From the NCBI GenBank assembly GCA_038251625.1, contig JBBSBE010000112.1, positions 1 to 13,031 of the forward strand: 13,031 nucleotides of DNA, given 5' to 3'. The DNA comes from JBBQXK01 sp038251625. GTDB taxonomy: Bacteria; Pseudomonadota; Alphaproteobacteria; Rhodobacterales; Rhodobacteraceae. The stretch's first letter is position 1. Each line of letters opens with the position of its first letter. A program made the translations under genes and the position numbers. Below, one piece after another: positions 7,189 through 13,031 of the stretch. The notes beneath the pieces were generated by a model. It worked only from the letters and a program-made list of their open reading frames with translations. It did no database searches and was not told the DNA's origin.

Positions 7189-7568
7189 GCCTGCATCGCC
7201 CATAGGTCGGCGGCGCGCGACCGGGTCAGCCGTGCGCGGCAGCCGTAGATGACCATCGGTTCGGCCGAACCGCCGCGCATCATCCACCCTTCCGCCGCAC
7301 AGGTCGCATCGCGAAAGGTGATCCAGGCGCGCTGTCCGTCGCGCAAGGCGATTTCCGCGCCGCGCTCTGCCGGGGCGAAATCGGCATCGAGCGCGCGCAT
7401 CGCCGCACGCGCTGCGCCGTAGGCGGCGTTCAGATCCGCATCGGCGGCCAGCCAGTTCTGCTCGGCGCAATAGGTCATCTCGATTTGCTGCACCGGATTG
7501 GCGCAGTTCGGCGTTTGCGCGGCGGCGGGGGCGGCGGCAAAGGCCAGAAGGGTGACGGCAAGGCGCAT
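7182..7568 (-). CDS. Secreted LprI-family (DUF1311) small protein
   Basis: The precursor has 128 residues. The signal peptide MRLAVTLLAFAAAPAAAQ should be cut after the AAA near residue 17, releasing a periplasmic protein of about 110 residues. The mature part has four cysteines (22, 34, 90, 110), as expected for two disulfides. Its motifs fit the LprI/PF07007 family: the pair MTYCAEQNWLAADADLNAAY, then LRDGQRAWITFRDATCAAE and a late YGC. The founding member in mycobacteria is described as a lysozyme inhibitor, but most proteins in the family are uncharacterised, so the role here is uncertain. The ATG at 7568 is chosen because it begins exactly at the signal peptide and has GAGG five bases upstream; the in-frame extension beyond it is not protein-like. 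The gene is divergent from pyrC and convergent with the hydrolase-like gene. Confidence 0.85.
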   Translation of the reverse strand: MRLAVTLLAFAAAPAAAQTPNCANPVQQIEMTYCAEQNWLAADADLNAAYGAARAAMRALDADFAPAERGAEIALRDGQRAWITFRDATCAAEGWMMRGGSAEPMVIYGCRARLTRSRAADLWAMQAY

Positions 7569-7678
7569 GGAGACCTCGGGGGTTTGGGGCATTCTTTCCG
7601 GATAGCGCGGAAATGCGGGCCTTGGCCAGCATCCGCTTGCCTCTGGAAATGCGGCGCATGATGCGCTAGGCGCGGGGC

Positions 7679-8719
7679 ATGACCGACCGTCTGACCCTGC
7701 GCCGCCCCGATGACTGGCACCTGCACCTGCGCGATGGCGCGATGCTGGCGGGCGTGTTGCCCGAAACCGCACGGCATTTCGCCCGCGCGCTGGTGATGCC
7801 GAACCTCGTGCCGCCGGTGGTGACGGGTGACGACGCCCGCGCCTACCGCGACCGGATCCTTGCCGCGATGCCCGAGGCTGCGCCCTTCGCGCCGCAGATG
7901 ACGCTGTACCTGACCGAAACCACCGATCCCGCAGACGTGGCCGCCGCCGCGGCGGACGGTCTGATCCGGGCGGTGAAACTTTACCCTGCGGGCGCCACCA
8001 CCAACAGCCATGCGGGCGTGCGCAACCTTGATGCCGTCATGCCGGTGCTGGAACGGATGGCGGCCATCGGCCTGCCGCTTTGCGTGCATGGCGAGGTCAC
8101 GGATGCGGAGGTGGACATCTTCGACCGCGAGGCGGTGTTCATCGATACCGTGCTCGATCCCCTGCGCCGCCGTCTGCCCGCGTTGCGCGTGGTGATGGAA
8201 CATATCACCACCGCCGAGGGCGTGGCTTATGCGCGGGCAGGGGGGGCGGGACTTGCGGCCACGATCACGGTTCATCACCTGATCCTGAACCGCAACCACA
8301 TCCTCGCGGGCGGGATCCGGCCGCATTATTACTGCCTGCCGGTGGCCAAGCGCGAGGCGCACCGGCTGGCCCTGCGGGCGGCCGCCATTTCGGGCGATCC
8401 GACCTTCTTTCTGGGCACCGACAGCGCCCCCCATTCGGATGCGGCGAAAGAGGCTGCCTGCGGCTGCGCGGGGTGTTTCACCGCGACAAACGCGATGCCG
8501 CTTCTGGCGCATGTGTTCGAAGAGGAAGCCGCGCTCGACCGGCTGGAGGGCTTCACGAGCCTGCATGGCGCGGCCTTTTACGGCCTGCCCCCGAATGACG
8601 CGACGCTGACCCTTTGCAAGGGCGCCCCCGCCACCTGGCCCGCCCGCATCCTGACCGAGGCGGGGCCTGTCACCGTGTTCGACCCCGGCTTTGCGGTGCA
8701 TTGGCATGTCGAACCTTAA
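7679..8719 (+). CDS. pyrC: Dihydroorotase, class II (E. coli PyrC type)
   Basis: The product has 346 residues against 348 in E. coli and catalyses reversible cyclisation of carbamoyl-aspartate to dihydroorotate, the third step of de novo UMP synthesis, in the cytoplasm. The zinc site is complete: DWHLHLRD (His14, His16), Lys100 in AVKLYPAGATTNSHAGV (expected to be carboxylated), His137 in CVHGEVTD, His175 in VMEHITT, and Asp248 in FLGTDSAPH. Each falls two residues before its E. coli counterpart. The CGCAGCF stretch and FYGLP near the C terminus are also family features. The ATG at 7679 is preceded by a short purine-rich stretch (CTAGG). pyrE follows on the same strand after 114 bases. Identification is secure. 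Confidence 0.97.
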   Translation: MTDRLTLRRPDDWHLHLRDGAMLAGVLPETARHFARALVMPNLVPPVVTGDDARAYRDRILAAMPEAAPFAPQMTLYLTETTDPADVAAAAADGLIRAVKLYPAGATTNSHAGVRNLDAVMPVLERMAAIGLPLCVHGEVTDAEVDIFDREAVFIDTVLDPLRRRLPALRVVMEHITTAEGVAYARAGGAGLAATITVHHLILNRNHILAGGIRPHYYCLPVAKREAHRLALRAAAISGDPTFFLGTDSAPHSDAAKEAACGCAGCFTATNAMPLLAHVFEEEAALDRLEGFTSLHGAAFYGLPPNDATLTLCKGAPATWPARILTEAGPVTVFDPGFAVHWHVEP

Positions 8720-8722
8720 GGG

Positions 8723-8755
8723 CTTCTTCTCTGCCCAAATATCCCCGCCGGAGGC
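8723..8755. repeat. Probable dispersed intergenic element of Rhodobacterales
   Basis: The 33 bases just after the pyrC stop begin CTTCTTCTCTGCCCAAATAT and end CCGCCGGAGGC. From memory, this string and its reverse complement recur between genes in many Rhodobacteraceae genomes. Only one copy is visible here, so repetition cannot be shown from the window. Its AAATAT core stands out in GC-rich DNA. It may be a 3'-end processing or termination element for pyrC. Confidence 0.4.
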
Positions 8756-8833
8756 TCCGCCCACCCGGGCAGGACGCGCCACGGGGAATGAAGGCACGGG
8801 CAGGAACGCCGTTTTCGCACAAGGATCAGCCCC

Positions 8834-9514
8834 ATGATTTCAGCAGCCTTCCCACCCGCCGACGAGATCGCGCGCCTGACAGCCCGGGCGCTGCTGGAGA
8901 TCAGAGCGGTGCATTTCAACGCCGAAACCCCCTTTACCCTTGCATCTGGCCTGCCCTCGCCAACCTATATCGACTGCCGCAAGCTGATCAGCTTTCCCCG
9001 CATCCGGTCGGTCCTGATGGATTTCATGGCCATCACGGTGCTGCGGGGTGCCGGGTTCGAGGCGTTCACGAATATCGCGGGGGGCGAGACTGCGGGGATC
9101 CCCTTTGCAGCGCTCGTGGCCGAAAGGCTGGCGCTGCCGATGACCTATGTCCGGAAAAAGCCCAAGGGCTATGGCCGCAATGCACGCATCGAGGGCGTGA
9201 TGGGCGAGGGGGACCGGGTGCTGCTGGTCGAGGATCTGACCACCGATGGCGGGTCGAAGCTTTCCTTCGTCGATGCGATCCGCGAGACGGGGGCCACCTG
9301 CGCGCATACGGCGGTGATCTTTTCCTATGGCATCTTCCCGGGCACGACCGAACGGCTGGCCGAACACGGCGTGGCGCTGCACCACCTTTGCACATGGTGG
9401 GACGTGCTGGCCGAGGCGCGGGCGCAGGAAGCCTTCAGCGCCGAAACGCTGACCGAGGTCGAGGCGTTTCTGGGCGATCCGCGTGGCTGGCAGGCGGCGC
9501 GCGCGAAAACCTGA
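8834..9514 (+). CDS. pyrE: Orotate phosphoribosyltransferase
   Basis: The product has 226 residues, typical of the family, and joins orotate to PRPP to make OMP, the fifth step of pyrimidine synthesis. The PRPP-binding motif is intact at 130-142 (LLVEDLTTDGGSK). The catalytic-loop region YVRKKPKGYGRNARIEG precedes it, and the N-terminal FTLASGLPSPTYIDCR is the usual substrate-binding loop (SG.PS...D.R). The ATG at 8834 has AAGGA eight bases upstream. The gene lies 114 bases after pyrC on the same strand, so the two probably form a pyrimidine unit, though the spacing leaves room for a separate promoter. Identification is secure. Confidence 0.97.
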   Translation: MISAAFPPADEIARLTARALLEIRAVHFNAETPFTLASGLPSPTYIDCRKLISFPRIRSVLMDFMAITVLRGAGFEAFTNIAGGETAGIPFAALVAERLALPMTYVRKKPKGYGRNARIEGVMGEGDRVLLVEDLTTDGGSKLSFVDAIRETGATCAHTAVIFSYGIFPGTTERLAEHGVALHHLCTWWDVLAEARAQEAFSAETLTEVEAFLGDPRGWQAARAKT

Positions 9515-9764
9515 CGCGGCCATGATTTCGGGGGATGGTTCTGGGGATCGTCTGTGAACGAATCTCCGGTGCTGCACCCTTTGTACCTGACGTGCCGCAA
9601 AATATGGTGCGCGACGCAGCCCCCCATGCTAGGGTTGGCGCTCCTCCCGATGCTCGCCCACAGGGTTATCCCGGCCTTGCGGTCGGTCTGCCGGATCGGG
9701 CAGGAGGGGGAACCCCGCGTCAGACGGGGTAGGGCGCAGATGCCGAACGAGGGGAGAGCCGGGG
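9515..9764 (+). other. dnaB upstream region (250 bases, no gene found)
   Basis: This is the longest gene-free gap in the window. A weak promoter-like pair, TTGTAC (9581-9586) and TATGGT (9603-9608), has a 16-base spacer. Two GC-rich hairpins follow: CTGCC/GGCAG at 9688-9703 and ACCCCG/CGGGGT at 9712-9730. The ribosome binding site GGGGAG lies at 9751-9756. No conserved small open reading frame was recognised. Confidence 0.4.
9712..9730 (+). other. Six-base-pair hairpin in the probable dnaB leader
   Basis: ACCCCG and CGGGGT enclose a seven-base loop, ending 34 bases before the dnaB ATG. A second short hairpin lies just upstream at 9688-9703. Neither is followed by a T-run, so they are more likely leader structure than intrinsic terminators. 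Confidence 0.35.
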
Positions 9765-11258
9765 ATGAACGAGATCGCGACGCTGCGCCAGATGCTGCCT
9801 GCGGGCGGTGATGCGGCATCCGAAGGACAGCCCGAAACCCTGCCCCACAACATCGAGGCCGAGCAGCAGCTTCTGGGCCTGATCCTGACCAACAACGACG
9901 TCTTCGACCGGGTCTATTCCAAGGTGAAGCCCGAACATTTCTTCGATCCGGTCCATGCCCGCATCTTCGAGATTGCCGCCGCGCGCATCCAGAAAAACGC
10001 GCTGGCCTCGCCCGTCACGCTGAAGGCATTCATGGAGGATGATTCCGGGCTGAAGGAACTGGGGGGCCCTGCCTACCTTGCCCGGATCGCCGGGGCTGCG
10101 ATCAGCGCCTATGCGGCCAAGGATTACGCGCAGATGATCTATGACCTTGCCGTGCGGCGGGAACTGATCGGACTGGGGCGCGACATTTCGGCCCGTGCGG
10201 CCAAGGTGGATGTGGAAAGCGAACCGCGCGACCAGATCGTGGAGGCCGAGCAGCGGCTTTATCAGTTGGGCGAGCAGGGCCATGCCGAGCGCGGCTTCCA
10301 GCCGTTCCTGAAGGCGGCCCTCGATGCCGTGAACATGGCCAATGCGGCCTATCAGCGCGACGGCGGGCTGGCGGGAATTTCGACGGGTCTTGTGGATCTG
10401 GACAAGAAGCTGGGCGGGTTGCACCCGTCCGACCTTCTTATCCTGGCCGGGCGTCCGTCGATGGGCAAAACCTCGCTTGCCACCAACATCGCCTTCAACA
10501 TCGCGCGCACCTACAAGCGGGGGCGCAAGCACGACGGAACAGAAGGCGCTGTCGAGGGGGGCGTGGTGGGCTTCTTCTCGCTGGAGATGAGTTCCGAGCA
10601 ACTGGCCGCGCGGATCCTGTCAGAGGCGTCCGAGGTGCCATCGGAGCAGATCCGCCGCGGCGAGATGACGGAACAGGAGTTTCGCCGTTTCATGGATGCG
10701 GCGAAGGCGCTGGAAAACTGCCCGCTTTACATCGACGACACGCCCGCCCTGCCAATCTCGCAGGTGGCCGCCCGCGCGCGACGGCTGAAGCGGACGCATG
10801 GGCTGGATGTGCTGATGGTCGATTACCTGCAGCTTCTGAAGGGATCGTCCAAGGAAAACCGGGTGCAGGAGGTGAGCGAGATCACCCAAGGCCTGAAAGC
10901 CATCGCCAAGGAGTTGAACATCCCCGTCGTGGCGCTGTCGCAGTTGTCGCGTCAGGTGGAAAACCGCGAGGACAAGCGCCCGCAGCTATCGGACCTGCGC
11001 GAATCCGGCTCGATCGAGCAGGACGCGGATGTGGTGATGTTCGTCTTTCGCGAGGAGTATTACCGCGAGCGCGAAAAGCCGGGCGATCACGATCTGGAGG
11101 CGATGGCCAAGTGGCAGACGCTGATGGAGCAGGTGCATGGCCGCGCCGAAGTGGTGATCGGCAAACAGCGCCACGGGCCGATCGGCACGGTGGAGTTGGC
11201 ATTCGAGGGCAAGTTCACGCGGTTTTCGAACCTCGTGCGCGACTGGCAGCGCGACTGA
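9765..11258 (+). CDS. dnaB: Replicative DNA helicase
   Basis: The product has 497 residues and is the hexameric helicase that unwinds the chromosome at the fork. The N-terminal domain begins at about 25 (LPHNIEAEQQLLGLIL), and the RecA-like C-terminal domain runs from about 200. Walker A is GRPSMGKTS (229-237). The catalytic glutamate is in SLEMS (Glu274), and Walker B is LMVDYLQL (Asp353). The sensor LSQLSRQVENR and RESGSIEQDADVVMF follow, and KQRHGPIGTV (467 on) should hold the arginine finger. No intein interrupts the motifs. Between Walker A and the catalytic Glu there is an extra charged loop (KRGRKHDGTEGAVEGG, 251-266), which I believe is common in alphaproteobacterial DnaB. The ATG at 9765 has GGGGAG eight bases upstream. 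The stop lies three bases from that of the opposing gene. Confidence 0.98.
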   Translation: MNEIATLRQMLPAGGDAASEGQPETLPHNIEAEQQLLGLILTNNDVFDRVYSKVKPEHFFDPVHARIFEIAAARIQKNALASPVTLKAFMEDDSGLKELGGPAYLARIAGAAISAYAAKDYAQMIYDLAVRRELIGLGRDISARAAKVDVESEPRDQIVEAEQRLYQLGEQGHAERGFQPFLKAALDAVNMANAAYQRDGGLAGISTGLVDLDKKLGGLHPSDLLILAGRPSMGKTSLATNIAFNIARTYKRGRKHDGTEGAVEGGVVGFFSLEMSSEQLAARILSEASEVPSEQIRRGEMTEQEFRRFMDAAKALENCPLYIDDTPALPISQVAARARRLKRTHGLDVLMVDYLQLLKGSSKENRVQEVSEITQGLKAIAKELNIPVVALSQLSRQVENREDKRPQLSDLRESGSIEQDADVVMFVFREEYYREREKPGDHDLEAMAKWQTLMEQVHGRAEVVIGKQRHGPIGTVELAFEGKFTRFSNLVRDWQRD

Positions 11259-11261
11259 CGG

Positions 11262-12065
11262 CTAGACGGTCACCGCCTGTGCCGCGTGGCGGTTTGCCCA
11301 GACGCGGCACGCCGCACCAAAGGCCTGAAACAACGGGCGCGAGACCGGATCGTCGCAGGCGCAATATTCCGGGTGCCACTGGACGGACAGGGTAAAGCCC
11401 GGCGCATCCTTGATGTAGATCGCCTCTGGCGTGCCGTCGGGCGCTTCGCCATCGACGACGACACGGGGGCCGGGGCGCTTGATGCCCTGTCCGTGCAGCG
11501 TGTTGGTCATCACCTCGGTCGCGCCGAGAAGGCGGTCGAAGGGGCCATCCTTTGAAAACCGCACGGCGTGGCGCAGGGCGAATTTTTCCTCCAGCGTGCC
11601 GTCGGGGGGCATGCGGTGGTTCATCCGGCCCGGCAGATCGCGGATTTCGGGGTAAAGCGTGCCGCCCATGGCCACGTTCACCTCTTGGAAACCCCGGCAG
11701 ACGCCAAGGAAAGGCTGCCCACGCTCGACGCAGGCGCGGATCAGGGGCAGGGTGATCGCATCGCGGCACCGATCAAAGGCACCGTGGGCGGGGGTTTCAT
11801 CCTCGCCGTATTCGGCAGGGTGCACGTTGGCCCGACCGCCGGTCAGCAGAAACCCGTCGCAAAGGTCCAAAAGGTCGGCGACTGAGACGAGCCTTGGGTC
11901 GGACGGGATGATGAGGGGCAGGCATCCCGAGGCGAGTGCCACCGCCTCGGAGTTCATCGTACCGCCTGCATGGACCTGATACGTCTCGTTCAGCATCGTC
12001 GCGTTGCCGATGATCCCCACGACGGGGCGACGGTCTGCGGAAAGCCGGGTGGGCGAAGCGTTCAT
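11262..12065 (-). CDS. Gamma-glutamyl-GABA hydrolase-type class I glutamine amidotransferase (peptidase C26)
   Basis: The product has 267 residues and is a cytoplasmic hydrolase of the PuuD/C26 type, which cleaves gamma-glutamyl amide bonds such as those formed when polyamines are degraded. The triad is visible: Cys123 in the elbow FLGVCRGFQE, then His231 and Glu233 in SVQWHPEYCACDDP. The family's early strand VVGIIGN and the FLLTGGRANVHPAEYG loop are also present. No synthetase domain is attached, so it is a stand-alone hydrolase rather than an amidotransferase subunit. No polyamine or putrescine genes lie beside it, so the true substrate is uncertain. The ATG at 12065 follows a weak CGAGA. 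An AT-rich patch 12-40 bases upstream of the start could hold its promoter. Confidence 0.88.
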   Translation of the reverse strand: MNASPTRLSADRRPVVGIIGNATMLNETYQVHAGGTMNSEAVALASGCLPLIIPSDPRLVSVADLLDLCDGFLLTGGRANVHPAEYGEDETPAHGAFDRCRDAITLPLIRACVERGQPFLGVCRGFQEVNVAMGGTLYPEIRDLPGRMNHRMPPDGTLEEKFALRHAVRFSKDGPFDRLLGATEVMTNTLHGQGIKRPGPRVVVDGEAPDGTPEAIYIKDAPGFTLSVQWHPEYCACDDPVSRPLFQAFGAACRVWANRHAAQAVTV

Positions 12066-12077
12066 GATCTCGCCGGG

Positions 12078-12110
12078 TTGTTACTATTGCGTCATATAAT
12101 AAAGGGCTTT
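12078..12110. promoter_or_regulatory. AT-rich patch between divergent genes
   Basis: The stretch from TTGTTACT through CATATAATAAAGGGCTTT is the most AT-rich I noticed in the window. It holds TATAAT (12095-12100) on the plus strand and TATTAT on the minus strand. I find no good -35 hexamer at 16-18 bases on either side. It could serve the C26 hydrolase gene, the DUF305 gene 180 bases away, or both. Confidence 0.3.
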
Positions 12111-12195
12111 TCGCGCCGAGAGAAGGGGCAGGTGGGCCTAGTGAGTTGTGCGCTGGTGCAGGGTGGCCGCTTTGCCTTGAATTCGGGCATGCGCG

Positions 12196-12211
12196 ATCAC
12201 GCGGGGGTGAT
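12196..12211. promoter_or_regulatory. Inverted repeat upstream of the DUF305 gene
   Basis: ATCAC and GTGAT flank a six-base GC spacer, with a further CGC/GCG pair outside. It lies about 65 bases before the ATG and could be an operator or a small hairpin. It matches no regulator site I can name. Confidence 0.25.
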
Positions 12212-12263
12212 TTGCGTTCCACCGGCGGGAATGTCGGATCAGCGGCGCAGCAGGATAAAGCAC

Positions 12264-12267
12264 GGAG
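12264..12267 (+). promoter_or_regulatory. Ribosome binding site GGAG that decides the DUF305 start
   Basis: GGAG is seven bases before the ATG at 12275 but only one base before the in-frame ATG at 12269. The later ATG is therefore the more likely start. Confidence 0.5.
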
Positions 12268-12274
12268 AATGAAG

Positions 12275-12637
12275 ATGATCGGCAAGATGACACTGACCCT
12301 TGGGGCTGCCCTGCTGATGGGGGCGGGGGTGCTGGTCGCCCAGACGATGGATCATTCGATGCACGGCGCCGCGGGTGCGATGACCCCGGCCACGATGGCC
12401 TATGCCGAAGCCAATGCCGCGATGCATGCCGAAATGGCCATCGACTATACCGGCGACGCGGATGTGGATTTCGTGCGCGGGATGATCCCGCATCACCAGG
12501 GCGCCGTGGCCATGGCGAAGATCGTGATGGAGCATGGCACGGACCCAGAAGTACGCAAGCTGGCCGAAGACGTTATCGCGGCGCAGGAAAGCGAGATTGC
12601 GTGGATGAAGGGCTGGCTTGCCGCAAAGGGCTACTGA
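12275..12637 (+). CDS. Small exported DUF305 (CopM-like) protein
   Basis: The precursor has 120 residues. The N terminus is a signal peptide (MIGKMTLTLGAALLMGAGVLVAQ) that should send it to the periplasm. The rest is one DUF305 domain with the family signature RGMIPHHQGAVAMAKIV (68-84; His73, His74), then EVRKLAEDVIAAQESEIAWMKGWL, which ends the four-helix unit. It is rich in Met and His, including MDHSMH just after the signal peptide. Some family members bind copper or silver, but metal binding is not shown by sequence alone. The ATG at 12275 is preferred over 12269 for ribosome-site spacing; the choice changes only two residues. The stop overlaps that of the opposing sigma-factor gene by seven bases. 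No copper exporter or oxidase is visible next to it. Confidence 0.87.
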   Translation: MIGKMTLTLGAALLMGAGVLVAQTMDHSMHGAAGAMTPATMAYAEANAAMHAEMAIDYTGDADVDFVRGMIPHHQGAVAMAKIVMEHGTDPEVRKLAEDVIAAQESEIAWMKGWLAAKGY

Positions 12638-13031
12638 CGCTCAATCGCGGCCAGACGATGGGCCAGCCAGCCGCGCAGGCCCGGATCCTCTGCAAGGCCA
12701 AGCGCCTGGGCAAGCGCCGTGCGCGCGGCGGCTGCATCGCCTGCGCGCCGGTGCGCCTCGGCCCGCAAGGCCCAGGCGGGCTGGAAGCGCGTGATCCCCG
12801 GTAGCTGGTCGAGTGCAGCGAGTGCGGCCCCTGGCCCATCACGCTCCAACGTCACGGCGGCTGCGGCGACCGCGCCGCCGGTGGTAGGGCGGATCCGTTG
12901 CAGGGCTGCGTGAAGTGTGGCGAGGGCGGGCCAGTTCGTGATGCCGGTGACAGCGCGTTCGGCATGGACAGCCTGGATTGCGGCCTCAAGCTGAAAGCGG
13001 CCAAGGCGCCCCTGCGCGGATGCCGCTTTCA
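12631..13031 (-). CDS. ECF-type RNA polymerase sigma factor, C-terminal TPR-like part (start lies past the right edge)
   Basis: About 133 codons are visible, ending at the TAG at 12633-12631. The fragment reads through KAASAQGRLGRFQLEAAIQ, then VHAERAVTGITNWPAL, ARTALAQALGLAEDPGLRGWL and a final HRLAAIERQ. This matches the long C-terminal extension of the ECF42-like sigma factors (DUF6596/TPR-like helices), which normally follows the sigma-2 and sigma-4 DNA- and core-binding domains. Those two domains would lie outside the window, so the call rests on the tail alone. In this group the sigma gene usually sits beside a YCII/DGPF-domain protein, expected further right. A GTG at 12855 could open a shorter frame, but the conserved residues upstream of it show the real gene is longer. 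Confidence 0.75.
   Translation of the reverse strand, partial: KAASAQGRLGRFQLEAAIQAVHAERAVTGITNWPALATLHAALQRIRPTTGGAVAAAAVTLERDGPGAALAALDQLPGITRFQPAWALRAEAHRRAGDAAAARTALAQALGLAEDPGLRGWLAHRLAAIERQ

Noticed and set aside
7475..8797. A 440-codon minus-strand open frame opposite pyrC
   Set aside because: It lies antisense to a gene with a complete zinc site and has a His/Arg/Gly-rich composition without motifs.
9661..9675. TTATCCCGG before dnaB as a DnaA box
   Set aside because: Only the first six bases fit TTATCCACA, and there is no cluster of further boxes or AT-rich unwinding element.
10520..10560. Intein or insertion in dnaB between Walker A and the catalytic glutamate
   Set aside because: The extra stretch is only about 15 residues, in frame, has no splicing motifs and looks like a normal lineage loop.

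Overview
The window is GC-rich alphaproteobacterial chromosomal DNA, most likely from Rhodobacterales (Rhodobacteraceae/Paracoccaceae). The grounds are the pyrC-pyrE-dnaB block, the glycosyltransferase family marked by NDCTDGT/DVDEF/WRLFGN motifs that is expanded in that order, and the very high G+C in third codon positions. No rRNA, tRNA, insertion sequence, integrase, CRISPR array or prophage gene is visible. No gene-free gap exceeds 300 bases; the longest is 250 bases, before dnaB.

Layout. (1) 1-297, minus: the first 99 codons of alanine racemase (alr), running off the left edge. (2) 402-7188: a locus with two protein families used twice each. A 745-residue minus-strand protein fuses a DXD glycosyltransferase, a Rossmann/methyltransferase-like domain and an alpha/beta-hydrolase-like domain. 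Divergent from it, on the plus strand, are a 761-residue protein with two glycosyltransferase-2-like halves (the first degenerate), a 341-residue single-domain relative whose TTG start overlaps the preceding stop, and a 312-residue stand-alone relative of the hydrolase domain that lacks the nucleophilic serine. (3) 7182-7568, minus: a small secreted LprI-family protein. (4) 7679-11258, plus: pyrC, pyrE and dnaB, all with intact catalytic motifs. (5) 11262-12065, minus: a class I glutamine-amidotransferase-fold hydrolase of the gamma-glutamyl-GABA hydrolase type. (6) 12275-12637, plus: a small exported DUF305 protein. (7) 12631-13031, minus: the C-terminal part of an ECF sigma factor with a TPR-like tail, running off the right edge.

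How the genes may work together. pyrC and pyrE supply the third and fifth steps of de novo pyrimidine synthesis, and dnaB is the replicative helicase; these are housekeeping genes. The 402-7188 locus looks like a glycan-building and glycan-decorating module lying between alr and pyrC. Its domains point to sugar transfer plus methyl or acyl/ester chemistry, but the substrate cannot be read from the sequence.

The most interesting signal is in that locus. The stand-alone hydrolase homologue keeps the fold-defining sequence of its fused relative but has Gly where the catalytic Ser would be and Gln at the likely His. The large glycosyltransferase carries a decayed copy of its own domain at the N terminus. 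The locus therefore pairs apparently active domains with apparently inactive copies.
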